Of a stretch of 64,000 nt of DNA, positions 43,118 to 52,425 are shown piece after piece. The stretch covers positions 62,001 through 126,000 of the forward strand of contig JABLXK010000014.1 of NCBI GenBank assembly GCA_013178095.1. Reading direction: 5' to 3'. Position numbers and translations under genes: made by a program. The notes under the pieces were generated by a model. The model was given only the letters and a program-made list of their open reading frames with translations, searched no databases and had not been told where the DNA came from. How positions within the stretch are numbered: the first letter of the stretch is position 1; every line of letters starts with the position of its first letter. The stretch is from Anaerolineae bacterium. Lineage in GTDB: Bacteria > Chloroflexota > Anaerolineae > Anaerolineales > Anaerolineaceae.

Positions 43118-45817
43118 ATGTCGGAAAAAATAAAAACATCCTGCCGGCAAACCCTGACCGGCGCCGGCGGTTCCTGTCAATTTTTCAGCCTGCCCCGTTT
43201 TGCGCGGGAATCCGGGATGATGTTGGATAAACTGCCATATTCCATCCGCATTCTGCTGGAAAGCTGCCTGCGTCATCAGGGCGATGGCGGCTACGATGCG
43301 CAGCAATTGCAGAACCTGGCTGCCTGGCAACCGCAATCCGCAGGGGAACGGCCCGCGGTGGCTTTCCTGCCCGCCCGCATCCTGATGCAGGATTTCACCG
43401 GCGTTCCCGTGGTGAACGATTTCAGCGCTCTGCGCGCTTTCCTGCAGCGCGCCGGTAAAGATCCCGAGGTCGTCAATCCGCGCATCCCCGCCGACCTGAT
43501 TATCGACCATTCGGTCACCGTGGAAGCCTACGGCTGCCCTGAAGCGCAGCATATCAACGAAGAGCGGGAATTTGATCTCAACCTGGAACGCTACCAGTTC
43601 TTGAAATGGAGCCAAAAAGCCTTCCGCAATCTGCGCGTCCTGCCGCCCGGCTTGGGCATCTGCCATCAGGTCAACCTGGAATATCTTGGGCAGGTCGCTT
43701 TTGTGGATGAAAGCGGCCCCGATCGTCTGGTTTACCCCGATAGTGTGATGGGCACCGATTCGCACACCACCATGATCAACGGTCTGGGGGTGGCGGGTTG
43801 GGGCGTGGGCGGCATCGAAGCGCTGGCTGCTATGCTGGGCTACCCCAGCGAGTTTCCCATCCCGGAGGTAATCGGTCTGGAACTGGTTGGCGAGCTGCCC
43901 GGCCAGGCCAGCCCGACCGACCTGACCCTCACCATCACCAGCCGCCTGCGCGAAATCGGCGTGGTGGGTAAATTCGTCGAATTGTTCGGCGCGGGCTATA
44001 CCGGCCTGCCGGTGGAAACGCGCGCCATGATCGCCAATATGTCCCCCGAATCCGGCGCGACCATGACCTACTGCCCGGTGGATGATCAAACCCTGCGCTA
44101 TCTGCGTCGCACCGGCCGCGCTGCTTCACAGGTCGCGTTGGTTGAGGCTTATTTCCGGGCGCAAGATTTGTTCCTCGATTCCGCCAGCCCCATTCCCGCC
44201 TATACGCAAGTCCTGACCATCGATTTGTCGCAGATCCAGCCCACGCTGGCCGGCCCCAAACGCCCTCAGGATATCTTTCCCCTGTCCCGTTCCGCGCAGG
44301 TTTTTAGGCAATCCCTCACGGCGCCATTGGAAGCGCGCGGCTTTGCCCTGAATGAAGCGGATCAAGCCGCCAGCGCAACGCTCGATCTCAATGGCCAATC
44401 CTGCAGCCTGACGCATGGCGCGGTGCTCATCGCCGCCATCACTTCCTGCACTAACACCTCCGATCCGGGCGTGATGGTGGCTGCCGCCCTGCTGGCGCGC
44501 AATGCCGCCGCGAAAGGCTTGCGGAGCAAACCCTGGGTGAAAACCAGTTTCGCTCCCGGTTCGCGCGCAGTCACCATGTACCTGGAAAAAGCCGGGCTGT
44601 TGACCGGCTTAGACAGTCTGGGTTTCAACGTGGTCGGCTATGGCTGCACCACCTGCATTGGTAATTCCGGTCCGCTCCATCCGGATATTGCTAAAGCCGT
44701 GCGTGAAAACCGGCTGGTGGGGGCGGCAGTGCTCTCCGGCAACCGTAATTTCGAAGGCCGCATCCATCCCGACGTGCGCGCCAGTTTTTTGGCTTCCCCG
44801 CCGCTGGTGGTGGCTTACGCCCTGGCCGGCAGCCTGGCTTTCGATTTTGAGCGTCATCCCCTCGGCCTCGATCCGCAGGGGGAACCGATCTTTTTGCGCG
44901 ATATCTATCCCTCGCGCGCCGAGATCGAGCAGATTACCCAAACCGCCATCACCGATGACATTTATAAAGAGAATTACAGCCGCATCTTCGCCGGCAACCC
45001 GCGTTGGAATGCGCTGGATGTTCCCGCTTCCATGCTTTATGACTGGCGGGAGGATTCCAACATTCTGCGTGAACCGGCTTTCCTGCTGGAGAAACGGGAA
45101 GATTCGTCTTCAGGCGCAATCCGCGACTCGTACGCGCTGGCCGTGTTGGGCGATTCCATCACCACCGACCACATCTCCCCCGCCGGGCGTATTGCCCCCG
45201 ATAGCCCCGCCGGTCGGTACCTGCAAGCCCTGGGCGTGCAGCCGCAGGATTTCATCTCCTTCGGCGCGCGGCGCGGCAATCACGAGGTCATGGCGCGCGG
45301 CGCCTTCAGCAATCCCCGCCTGCATAACGCGCTCGCGCAAGGGCGCGAGGGCGGTTTCACCCGCCACTGGCCGGATGGCGAACTCATGACCATTTACGAC
45401 GCCGCCCAACGCTACCAGTCTGAAAAACGCAGCCTGATTATCCTGGCTGGCAAAGCTTACGGCAGCGGTTCCAGCCGCGATTGGGCTGCCAAGGGCGCTT
45501 ATCTGCTGGGTGTGCGCGCGGTGATTGCCGAATCCTACGAGCGCATCCACCGCACCAACCTGGTCTGCCTGGGTGTTCTGCCGCTGCAATTCATACCCGG
45601 TGAGAACGCTGAAGTTTTGGGGTTGAAAGGCGACGAACTTTTCAGCCTCCCGGAAGTTGGGAACCTCACTACCCTCAAACCGGTATTGAAAGTGGACGTG
45701 CGGCGTCCGGATGGCAGCCAGTTTAACTTCCATGTTACCGCCCGCCTCGATACACCGCTCGATCTGGCTTATTACCAGGCCGGCGGTTTGATGAGAAAAG
45801 TCGCTTCCGATTTATAA
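43118..45817 (+). CDS. acnA: aconitate hydratase
   Basis: The 899-residue protein has the family's three iron-sulfur cysteines: one in SCTNTSDPG (about 446-454) and two in GYGCTTCIGNSGPL (about 510-523). It also has DSVMGTDSHTTMINGLGVAGWGVGGIEA (about 208-235, interrupted here for description) and the C-terminal swivel domain with GDSITTDHISPAG and AGKAYGSGSSRDWAAKG. The length matches AcnA/IRP-type enzymes, which interconvert citrate and isocitrate. With citrate synthase and icd it completes citrate to 2-oxoglutarate. Confidence 0.95.
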   Translation: MSEKIKTSCRQTLTGAGGSCQFFSLPRFARESGMMLDKLPYSIRILLESCLRHQGDGGYDAQQLQNLAAWQPQSAGERPAVAFLPARILMQDFTGVPVVNDFSALRAFLQRAGKDPEVVNPRIPADLIIDHSVTVEAYGCPEAQHINEEREFDLNLERYQFLKWSQKAFRNLRVLPPGLGICHQVNLEYLGQVAFVDESGPDRLVYPDSVMGTDSHTTMINGLGVAGWGVGGIEALAAMLGYPSEFPIPEVIGLELVGELPGQASPTDLTLTITSRLREIGVVGKFVELFGAGYTGLPVETRAMIANMSPESGATMTYCPVDDQTLRYLRRTGRAASQVALVEAYFRAQDLFLDSASPIPAYTQVLTIDLSQIQPTLAGPKRPQDIFPLSRSAQVFRQSLTAPLEARGFALNEADQAASATLDLNGQSCSLTHGAVLIAAITSCTNTSDPGVMVAAALLARNAAAKGLRSKPWVKTSFAPGSRAVTMYLEKAGLLTGLDSLGFNVVGYGCTTCIGNSGPLHPDIAKAVRENRLVGAAVLSGNRNFEGRIHPDVRASFLASPPLVVAYALAGSLAFDFERHPLGLDPQGEPIFLRDIYPSRAEIEQITQTAITDDIYKENYSRIFAGNPRWNALDVPASMLYDWREDSNILREPAFLLEKREDSSSGAIRDSYALAVLGDSITTDHISPAGRIAPDSPAGRYLQALGVQPQDFISFGARRGNHEVMARGAFSNPRLHNALAQGREGGFTRHWPDGELMTIYDAAQRYQSEKRSLIILAGKAYGSGSSRDWAAKGAYLLGVRAVIAESYERIHRTNLVCLGVLPLQFIPGENAEVLGLKGDELFSLPEVGNLTTLKPVLKVDVRRPDGSQFNFHVTARLDTPLDLAYYQAGGLMRKVASDL

Positions 45818-45818
45818 T
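45813..45818 (+). promoter_or_regulatory. possible -10 for a leaderless lipoprotein gene
   Basis: A TATAAT overlapping the acnA stop ends 6 bases before the next ATG (45825), so a transcript from it would begin at or near the start codon. A TTGATG 19 bases upstream is a weak -35. No ribosome site with usable spacing is seen. Confidence 0.3.
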
Positions 45819-45824
45819 CAAGGC

Positions 45825-47150
45825 ATGAGCCATCGCTTCGGATTTACTCTTCTCATAACTTTTGCATTTCTGTTCGGGTTGGCCGCTTGCGCCCCCGCCC
45901 AACCCGAGCAGGCCAGCCCGGCAACTCCCGGACTGGCAGATCTCTCCACCGCCACACCGGCGGTGCTGCTCACGCCCACGCCCCTGCCCGGCCTGGTGCC
46001 CGCGGACGTGTTTACCCAAGGCAGCGATTTTTGCGTGCCGGAGGTGGAAGGCAGCTCTTTTGATGCCGCCTGCGGCCAGAACGTCCTCAGCGTCACCCAG
46101 GCCGCCGACCGTCTTAAGATCGATGGATTGTTGACACGCAGCGTCGAGGTTGATACCGCGCAATTCAGCCTGCAAATCGACACCACTTCTCAGGCGGCCG
46201 AAAAAGTAAAAGCCGATCAAAATGCTTACGGTTTTTATTTTTTGGATGATGATGGGGTCTATAAAGCGCTGCGAGTGCAGGGTGAATACCTCAACTTTGA
46301 AACCTGGAGTGTAAGCGCCCAACCCGAGCTGGTTGACCGGCTCCGGCCGTCTTTTTCGCCCTTCATCAAATCCGCCGGCCAGGTCAACCATTGGCGATTG
46401 GCTTGTTCCAGCGAATCTTGCGATATCTATGTCAATGATAATCTGGCCGGGCGGTCGGAGAATGCCATCAACGGGAAAGTGACAGAGATCGGCCTCTTTA
46501 CCGCCTCTTCCTGGGATGAGTTGTTCGGCCAGGTGACGTTTTCCGCTCTAACCATCAGCGATCGGGATGAGGCTATGCCCATCTTTGAACCATACAGCTT
46601 ATCGGATGATTTAACCGCCGAATCGGGAACCTTTTCACAAATTGGCATGAGCGGCGCTTTCAATTCCTACCAATCCGACGGTTTTCATTTTTCTCCCGTC
46701 ATCTCCTATGGTTATTACGGCGCCAAGGCCGGCCCTGCCCTGCAAAATACCGATGTCAGTGTTACCGTAAAAATGCAGATCGATCCGGAAAAACGCGGCA
46801 CCCAATATGCCGGCTTGATCTGCCGCTCCAGCAAGGATGGCATGTACATGGCCGTCATCGGTGTGGACGGCACCTACACTATCTACCGCGATACGCCTCA
46901 AAAACCTTTCACCATGCTGGCGGAGCGTAAATCCGCCGCCATCCAGTCTGGCTTGGCTGAGAATCGGCTGCGTCTGGTGTGCAAAGGCAACAATATTGAT
47001 TTCTACATCAATGACCAGCAGGTGGAAGCCCTCACCGATACGCGTTACAACCTCAATTTCGGCCGCGCCGGCATCTTCACCAAAGCCGGCGGCGATCCCA
47101 ACCCGGACGCCATCGTCTTCAGCGACTTGACCATCAAAGAAATCTATTAA
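45825..47150 (+). CDS. lipoprotein with two lectin-like beta-sandwich regions
   Basis: The 441-residue protein has a signal peptide and lipobox (LAAC, Cys near 22) and a Pro/Thr-rich linker (about 25-60). Two related regions (about 85-245 and 265-440) follow. Each contains a Y-G-[FL] strand, a W/R-L-x-C strand (HWRLACSSESCDIYVND and RLRLVCKGNNIDFYINDQQVE) and a FSALTI/FSDLTI ending. This resembles concanavalin-like (LamG/DUF1080-type) sandwiches seen in bacterial surface lipoproteins. The ligand is unknown. Its small gap after acnA is probably positional rather than functional. Confidence 0.65.
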   Translation: MSHRFGFTLLITFAFLFGLAACAPAQPEQASPATPGLADLSTATPAVLLTPTPLPGLVPADVFTQGSDFCVPEVEGSSFDAACGQNVLSVTQAADRLKIDGLLTRSVEVDTAQFSLQIDTTSQAAEKVKADQNAYGFYFLDDDGVYKALRVQGEYLNFETWSVSAQPELVDRLRPSFSPFIKSAGQVNHWRLACSSESCDIYVNDNLAGRSENAINGKVTEIGLFTASSWDELFGQVTFSALTISDRDEAMPIFEPYSLSDDLTAESGTFSQIGMSGAFNSYQSDGFHFSPVISYGYYGAKAGPALQNTDVSVTVKMQIDPEKRGTQYAGLICRSSKDGMYMAVIGVDGTYTIYRDTPQKPFTMLAERKSAAIQSGLAENRLRLVCKGNNIDFYINDQQVEALTDTRYNLNFGRAGIFTKAGGDPNPDAIVFSDLTIKEIY

Positions 47151-47201
47151 TATTGATTTTGCGAGGCTGGCTGCGCCAGCCGTGGCGATCTCCGAAGTAC
47201 T

Positions 47202-47444
47202 CCCGTAGGGCGCATTTCCAAATGCGCCTCTTTCAACCTGACCATCCGGGAAATCAAATGATTTTTTCTTGAAACGCAATTCCTCAATTTTATTTTCGCG
47301 AGCCGCTCTCCCGTAGGGCGCATTTCCAAATGCGCCTTTTTCAACCTGACCATCCGGGAAATCGAATAATTTTTTCTTGAAACGCAATTCCTCAATATTA
47401 TTTTCGCGAGCCGCTCTCCCGTAGGGCGCATTTCCAAATGCGCC
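47202..47444. repeat. 108-bp tandem repeats with CCCGTAG-type hairpins (2.25 units)
   Basis: Units start at 47202, 47310 and 47418 (the third stops after 27 bases). Each opens with CCCGTAG followed by the palindrome GGCGCATTTCCAAATGCGCC. Units 1 and 2 differ at only a handful of positions. The opening CCCGT-AG-GGCGCAT matches the target guide of the IS110 bridge RNA at 8 of 9 bases on the left side and fully on the right, so these are unoccupied predicted target sites. The 108-base period keeps minus-strand frames open across the repeats without implying a gene. Confidence 0.85.
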
Positions 47445-47550
47445 GCTAAAGTCATGGCTGGAATAGAATCAGCCCTTTTACACGATTTGGCATTGCATCC
47501 TCGATAGGACACTCCGCCATTAACGGGCTCCGGTATTGCCAGTTTTTTTA

Positions 47551-47581
47551 TCTGTGTGTATCTGTGTTCATCTGTGGTTAA
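47551..47581 (+). repeat. TCTGTG repeat run
   Basis: TCTGTG recurs three times at a 10-base period (47551, 47561, 47571) and ends in GGTTAA. The last 20 bases recur almost exactly at 57623-57642. Both copies lie just downstream of a minus-strand gene, next to its terminator. Confidence 0.6.
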
Positions 47582-47589
47582 TAAAAAAA

Positions 47590-47609
47590 GGCGGGATTTA
47601 GCTCCCGCC
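47590..47609 (-). terminator. terminator of the SGNH-like lipoprotein gene
   Basis: GGCGGGA and TCCCGCC form a 7-bp stem with a 6-base loop. On the minus strand it is followed by a run of seven T, right after the stop of the gene at 47621. Confidence 0.85.
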
Positions 47610-47620
47610 CTGCTGGTTAA

Positions 47621-48541
47621 TTATTGAATATCCTTCAACCCCTTCCACAGGTGATCCAGCGTCTGTAAAAAAGTCTTGCTGCGCACATTCCAGGCTGCCA
47701 CGCTGATGTGGAAACCATCACGATATGGATCGATGCCGTGATCGCCTAACGGCTGCGCCGCCGCCCACCAGTTCCACAATGGCAGATCGTATTCGTATGC
47801 CAATTTGGCAGTGGTCAGGTTTAGGGAATGGTCCTTCTCCACGTTATCCGCTTTGGTTGCTAAAATCGGCACCGCCCCCTGCGCCATCGTGTATTCGATA
47901 ATTTGGCGCATGTAACGCTCGTAAGTGTCCGGCGTGCGCCCCTCGAACCAGAATTCCAGGCTGATCAGCACAAAGCTCGGCCGCGTGATGCGCAGCTCGC
48001 ATTCCAGCGGCGTCTCGTCCGGCAGGCAAACCTCCGGGTCAGCCCATAACGGTGAAAGCACCGCCGCCGCGTTGAAGCCGTACTTGGTGGCTTCCCCGTC
48101 CCGGTCGAAGTATCCCGCAAAATTATTGATCGTGTCTTGCATCGCCCCGATGCCCGTCATATCCTCGTATTTCCCCGGGTGATCGAAGAAACCTAAAAAT
48201 GCTTCCCGCACATTCTGGCAATCGCCCACTTTGGAGAATGCTTTCGGATTGTTACCCATGGCAACTCCCTTGCGGTAGATTTCCCGCGCGGTTTCCGTCA
48301 CCTCGGGAATCACCGGCCATTCCATCCAATCCTCCGGCGCCAGGTGCGCCTCCTCGGTGGGAGTCGCTTCCACCGTCCCGGTTGCGGCTGTCCCCGCCGC
48401 TGCTGCGGTTTGGGTCGCGCGTAAATACGGCTCGCTTTGGTCGCTCTCGCCAACCGGTGTGGCGAATCCAGCCGCAGGTTGAGCTGTACAGGAAGTAAGC
48501 AATAGAACGATCAGGAAATTGATTGGCCGATAAGTTTTCAT
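47621..48541 (-). CDS. lipoprotein, SGNH-hydrolase-like
   Basis: The 306-residue protein has a lipobox (LLTSC, Cys near 18), a Thr/Ala-rich linker (about 35-65) and a globular domain. Near the domain start it has FSKVGDCQNVREAF (about 101-114), and near the end DPYRDGFHISVAAW (about 274-287). These correspond in order and spacing to blocks I and V of SGNH/GDSL hydrolases, but the nucleophile position reads Cys (GDC) instead of Ser. If the alignment is right, it may be inactive or use a thiol. The substrate is unknown. The terminator lies directly after the stop. Confidence 0.5.
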   Translation of the reverse strand: MKTYRPINFLIVLLLTSCTAQPAAGFATPVGESDQSEPYLRATQTAAAAGTAATGTVEATPTEEAHLAPEDWMEWPVIPEVTETAREIYRKGVAMGNNPKAFSKVGDCQNVREAFLGFFDHPGKYEDMTGIGAMQDTINNFAGYFDRDGEATKYGFNAAAVLSPLWADPEVCLPDETPLECELRITRPSFVLISLEFWFEGRTPDTYERYMRQIIEYTMAQGAVPILATKADNVEKDHSLNLTTAKLAYEYDLPLWNWWAAAQPLGDHGIDPYRDGFHISVAAWNVRSKTFLQTLDHLWKGLKDIQ

Positions 48542-48649
48542 AATGTAATTTTACCAGCCGGTCTGCCATGGATGCCCGCTCTGACTGTAATCCCTGAAAA
48601 CAGGTTAGAATCTATGGACAAATATTCCAGTCTTGAAAAGAGAGAGTTA

Positions 48650-49303
48650 ATGGACCCCTATACCGATATTAAAAAAGAATTCCTGGAAATCAAGGACGAC
48701 CTGTACTCCAAAGGCTTGATCACGCCCTTCGGCGGCAATATCTCCGTGCGCTGCCCGGACGATCCCGGCAAAGCGCTGGTAACGCCCAGCGGCGTATATA
48801 AGAAATTTCTGACCCCCGATCAAATCCTCTGCATCGATCTACAGGGAAAAATGCTCGAGGACAGCCCTTACAAGCCGACCTCCGAAACGCCCATCCACCT
48901 GGCCATCTTGCGCGCCCGCCCGGATGTGAATGCCGTCGTGCACACCCACCCGGTCTACGCCACCGCTTTCGGTGTCGCTGATCTCGAATACCTGCCGATC
49001 ACGGGCGATGCGGCGATGGTCCGCGAACTCCCAATTGTGGAATGGACCCGAACCGGTTCCGTGGAATCCGGCGAGATTGTTGCCGGTGCGCTTTCGAACA
49101 GCAATTATGTCCTCATCCGGAATCACGGCCTCTTCGTTTGCGGCCCCCATTTGCAATATGCCTCCGGTGTTACGGACATGATCGAAGCAATATGCAAGGG
49201 GTTGGTATTGTGCAAGATGATGGGCGTCAATCCGCGCGTATTATCCGCTGAAAAGGTAGCTCTGATTCAGGAAATGATGAAATCGCACCTCATACAAATT
49301 TAG
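48650..49303 (+). CDS. class II aldolase/adducin family protein (fuculose-phosphate aldolase-like)
   Basis: The protein is about 217 residues from the ATG at 48650 (MDPYTD), preferred over ATGs at 48614 and 48572 because AGAGAG lies directly before it and a TAGAAT -10-like box sits at 48606. It has GLITPFGGNISVRCP (about 22-36), the catalytic Glu in TSETPIHLAI (about 73-82), zinc ligands HTHP (about 92-95) and the third His in NHGLF (about 153-157). Members cleave or epimerise sugar phosphates such as L-fuculose-1-phosphate or L-ribulose-5-phosphate. The substrate is not settled. Confidence 0.85.
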   Translation: MDPYTDIKKEFLEIKDDLYSKGLITPFGGNISVRCPDDPGKALVTPSGVYKKFLTPDQILCIDLQGKMLEDSPYKPTSETPIHLAILRARPDVNAVVHTHPVYATAFGVADLEYLPITGDAAMVRELPIVEWTRTGSVESGEIVAGALSNSNYVLIRNHGLFVCGPHLQYASGVTDMIEAICKGLVLCKMMGVNPRVLSAEKVALIQEMMKSHLIQI

Positions 49304-49489
49304 ACAAGTAGATTTTTTGAAAAAAGCCCCAAAATAAAAATGAGGTTTTTTTTTAATTCTCAGTTGTCTTTATTCATGGTTTACAGACTCCCTTATCGTT
49401 TACTCTTTCTCACCTTGTAGATCATTCTCATTCAGAGGTGAGGTAAAAATCTTCATCGAAATCACGATAAAATCAGTTGGGAGAAAAAA

Positions 49490-50902
49490 ATGGACTATCA
49501 GGAAATTATTGATCGCAAAAGGACAATTGTAAATTCCCCCATCCATCCGCTTCCGGCGGATACCTTGCAGGATGTCATCCGGCTTTTTCACCAGCGCGGT
49601 TCGAAATCCCGCGATGAATTCAGTAAAATGAAAAACGCTATCCCGGGCGGGCTGCAGCATAACCTGGGTTCTTCCGAACCTTTCTCGCTGACCTACAGCA
49701 AAACCCAGGGGGATAAGATCTACGATATCGACGGCAACGAATACGTCGATTATTTATTGGACGGCGGGCCGATCATCCTGGGGCATCATTTCGAACCTTT
49801 GGACGCTGAAGTGGTCAGGCTCATTTCAGAGCAGGGTCCGGCGGTCGGACTGACGCATGAGAACGAGCGGCGGTTTGCCGAGGAGATCATCAAGCTCGTC
49901 CCCAGTGTTGAGATGGTGCGATTTGTTGCTTCCGGCACCGAAGCGGACACGCTGGCCATCCGCCTGGCGCGTGTTTATACCCGCAAAAAGAAAATTATCA
50001 AGATCGCCGGGAATTATCACGGCTGGTCTGATCAACTCTCGCTCTCGATCAATTTCCCGGGCACCGGCCCGCTGGATGCCGAGGGCATACCAAAAGAATG
50101 CTACCAACATACCATTGAGGTTTTCCAGAATGACTTCGCCGGCCTGGCACGCGCTTTCGAGCAGAACAGAGACGATATCGCGGCGGTGCTGGTGGAACCC
50201 AGTGGAGGCCATGCCGGTACTTTTCTGGCCCATCCGGATTGGAACAAGACCTTGCGCGACCTGTGCGACCAAAATGGTTCACTGCTCATCTTCGATGAAG
50301 TAGTCACCGGCTTCCGCCTGGCTTTGGGCTGCGGGGAAGCGTATTACGGGGTCAGGCCCGACCTGACCGTCTTCGGCAAGATCATCAGCCACGGTTATGC
50401 CGGCGCCGGCGCGGTTGGCGGCCCCCGCGAGATCATGCGCTTCTGCCACCCCAGCAGCGTGGATGGGCATAAGGCCTTCGTGGCCGGCACCATGTCCGCC
50501 AACGCGGTGATGGTCACGGCCGGGTATTACGCTTTAAAATTCATCCAGGAATACCAGGCCGTCGAGAAAGCGGCCGCTTACGCCGACCGCCTGACGCAAG
50601 CCCTGAACGATCTCTTCGCAACCCGCAAAGATTTGCCTTTCTTCGCCTACAACATCCAATCCATCATTCACGTCGAGACTTCCTGCTACAATGGCATCTC
50701 GGTCGTGGAAAACCCGGCTGCCCGCTTCTCTGAAGTGGTCGAACGCTACACGGTTCTGCAAACCTACGCGTTGGCATTGATGACCCAGGGCATCCTGCCG
50801 CTCGGCGACCGTTTTTACTGCTGCCTGCAGCATAACGAAGCCTCTATGCAAAAAACGCTGAACGCCTGGGAATACGTCTTGTCGCTGATCCCGGCAAGCT
50901 GA
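49490..50902 (+). CDS. class III aminotransferase (glutamate-1-semialdehyde aminotransferase-like)
   Basis: The 470-residue protein has VASGTEADTLAIRLAR (about 145-160), VLVEPSGGHAGTF, LIFDEVVTGFRLALG (about 264-278) and the PLP lysine in TVFGKIISHGYAGAGAVGG (Lys near 297). The general pattern matches the GSA-aminotransferase branch. The gene stands alone, not with heme genes, so an amino-sugar or other specialised substrate is more likely than 5-aminolevulinate. The start at MDYQEI has GGGAG 8 bases upstream. Confidence 0.85.
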   Translation: MDYQEIIDRKRTIVNSPIHPLPADTLQDVIRLFHQRGSKSRDEFSKMKNAIPGGLQHNLGSSEPFSLTYSKTQGDKIYDIDGNEYVDYLLDGGPIILGHHFEPLDAEVVRLISEQGPAVGLTHENERRFAEEIIKLVPSVEMVRFVASGTEADTLAIRLARVYTRKKKIIKIAGNYHGWSDQLSLSINFPGTGPLDAEGIPKECYQHTIEVFQNDFAGLARAFEQNRDDIAAVLVEPSGGHAGTFLAHPDWNKTLRDLCDQNGSLLIFDEVVTGFRLALGCGEAYYGVRPDLTVFGKIISHGYAGAGAVGGPREIMRFCHPSSVDGHKAFVAGTMSANAVMVTAGYYALKFIQEYQAVEKAAAYADRLTQALNDLFATRKDLPFFAYNIQSIIHVETSCYNGISVVENPAARFSEVVERYTVLQTYALALMTQGILPLGDRFYCCLQHNEASMQKTLNAWEYVLSLIPAS

Positions 50903-51038
50903 TCGAATGCGGCAGCTGGCAAATTCCGGCGCCATGCGCGGAACTTTTTAACCAATTTTTCGTTATGCTTATGATATCTATTATTAACCTTGCCGGCGTA
51001 TTACAATAAGGCTGGTTAGTCAACTAGGAGGTACTTGC

Positions 51039-51941
51039 ATGAATCGAAAAATATTAATCGCTGTGATCGCTGCCGCTCTGCTGGTGGCTACCGCTTGTTC
51101 ATTCCCGCTGGTCTCCAGCCGCAGCGAAGAGGATGTGGCCGAAGCGGTCGCGGAAACCGTCCAGGCGGCCATGGCGCAAACCCAGGCAGCCGCAACCTAC
51201 ACGCCCCTGCCGACGCTGACCCCTTACCCGACTTATACTCCGGTCTCCCAGCAGAAACCGCCCTTGCCGCCGCAGCCCACGGTTAAACCATGCAACGCTG
51301 CCGATTTCGTCAGCGAGACCATTGAAGATAACACCGTGTTCGCTCCCGGTGAGGATTTCACCAAGACCTGGCGCTTGAAAAACGTCGGCACCTGCACCTG
51401 GAATCCGAATTACGATTTCGTCTTCGCCAGCGGCGACCGTATGGGCGGCGCCAAGACCACCGACCTGGACCAATACGTAAAACCCGGCGAATCCGTCGAC
51501 TTTGAGATCGATATGACCGCCCCCTCCGACCCGGATACCTATACCGGTTACTGGAAGCTGCGCTCGGACGATGGCGAGTACTTCAGCCAGGTTTACGTGC
51601 AGATCAAGGTGAAAAAATCATTCGCGGTCACCAGTGTCGATCTGGATGCCGATCCCAATTCCTACAGCGGTGATTGCGCTGCGCCGATCTCTTTTGACGT
51701 CGACGCGGAGATCACTGCCAGCTCTTCAGGCAAGGTCACTTATTATTGGGACCGCAGTGTGGGCGGCCATACCAGCACCAAGTCGGTCACCTTTGATTCC
51801 GCCGGCACCAAGACCGTCTCGACCACCTACACCATCGACGCGCCGGTCACCGATACCTACACCATCGAACTGTACGTCGATACCCCCAACCACCAGAACT
51901 TCGGCCCGTTGGAGATCGATGTGGAGTGCACCGGTCCTTAG
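51039..51941 (+). CDS. lipoprotein with NBR1-type Ig-like domain
   Basis: The 300-residue protein has a signal peptide and lipobox (ATACS, Cys near 20), an Ala/Glu helix (about 30-50) and a Pro/Thr linker (about 53-83). An NBR1-type Ig-like domain follows (about 88-185: FTKTWRLKNVGTCTWNPNY, YVKPGESVDFEIDMTAPSDPDTYTGYWKLRSDDG, split here). A second beta-sandwich (about 190-298) ends the protein. NBR1-Ig domains in Chloroflexota are usually on secreted or envelope proteins and mediate binding. An AGGAGG site precedes the ATG and a strong terminator follows. Confidence 0.85.
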   Translation: MNRKILIAVIAAALLVATACSFPLVSSRSEEDVAEAVAETVQAAMAQTQAAATYTPLPTLTPYPTYTPVSQQKPPLPPQPTVKPCNAADFVSETIEDNTVFAPGEDFTKTWRLKNVGTCTWNPNYDFVFASGDRMGGAKTTDLDQYVKPGESVDFEIDMTAPSDPDTYTGYWKLRSDDGEYFSQVYVQIKVKKSFAVTSVDLDADPNSYSGDCAAPISFDVDAEITASSSGKVTYYWDRSVGGHTSTKSVTFDSAGTKTVSTTYTIDAPVTDTYTIELYVDTPNHQNFGPLEIDVECTGP

Positions 51942-51966
51942 AACGTAAAATAATAAAATTCAACAT

Positions 51967-52003
51967 AAAACAGCAGACCTGGTTGAATCAGGTCTGCTGT
52001 TTT
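51967..52003 (+). terminator. strong intrinsic terminator
   Basis: AAAACAGCAGACCTG and CAGGTCTGCTGTTTT form a 15-bp stem with a 6-base loop, followed by more T. It ends the NBR1-Ig lipoprotein gene. Confidence 0.95.
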
Positions 52004-52074
52004 TTAATTATTCCCCTTTTATGAGAATTGATATAAACTCATACAGTAATAAAAATCATCACAGGGAGCGGAAG

Positions 52075-52407
52075 ATGGCAGACAAGAAGATCAAGGTGGT
52101 TTTGGTGTGCGCGGCAGGCATGTCCTCCAGCCTTCTGGAGGAAAAGATCCGCAAGGCAGCTGAGAAAGCCGGCCGGGATATGGAGTTGAAGGCGATTGAC
52201 TCCTCCAGCATGGGCATGTGGGACTTCGAAAAAGAATGCATGGATATCATCCTGGTTGCCCCCCAGGTGCGCTACATCAAGCGCAACCTGGCCCAGCGCG
52301 TGGAACCCATGGGCGTGATCGTGCAGGACATCGATACCATCGCCTACGGCATGGTGGACGGGGAAAAGATCTTCGAGCAGGTCATCGACGCGTTAAAAGC
52401 CAAATAA
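52075..52407 (+). CDS. lone PTS EIIB component (lactose/cellobiose type)
   Basis: The 110-residue protein has the EIIB fold with the phospho-Cys in VLVCAAGMSSS (about 8-18), IDSSSMGMWDFEKE, IILVAPQVRYIKRNL (about 59-73) and VIVQDIDTIAYGMVDG. No EIIA or EIIC gene is nearby. Start 52075 (MADKKI) is preferred because GGGAG and GGAAG lie before it; the longer frame has no ribosome site. It is 18 bases upstream of the class V aminotransferase gene, so the two are likely co-transcribed. A regulatory role is possible. Confidence 0.85.
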   Translation: MADKKIKVVLVCAAGMSSSLLEEKIRKAAEKAGRDMELKAIDSSSMGMWDFEKECMDIILVAPQVRYIKRNLAQRVEPMGVIVQDIDTIAYGMVDGEKIFEQVIDALKAK

Positions 52408-52425
52408 CCGATTACTGAGGAGCGA

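Larger units (their letters stand above)
47151..47620. other. 470-base gene-free stretch filled with repeats
   Basis: Between the lipoprotein gene and a convergent minus-strand lipoprotein gene no gene is credible. The space contains 108-base tandem repeats with a palindromic hairpin, a TCTGTG repeat run at 47551-47581 and the terminator at 47590-47609. Confidence 0.7.

Noticed and set aside
47202-47444. A CRISPR array
   Set aside because: Only 2.25 units, the full 108-base unit is repeated with no variable spacers, and no cas genes are near.
46635-47512. Long minus-strand frames with a repeated peptide near 47.2 kb
   Set aside because: The peptide repeats arise because the 108-base DNA repeat is a multiple of three; the frames run into the lipoprotein gene on the other strand and have no ribosome site.
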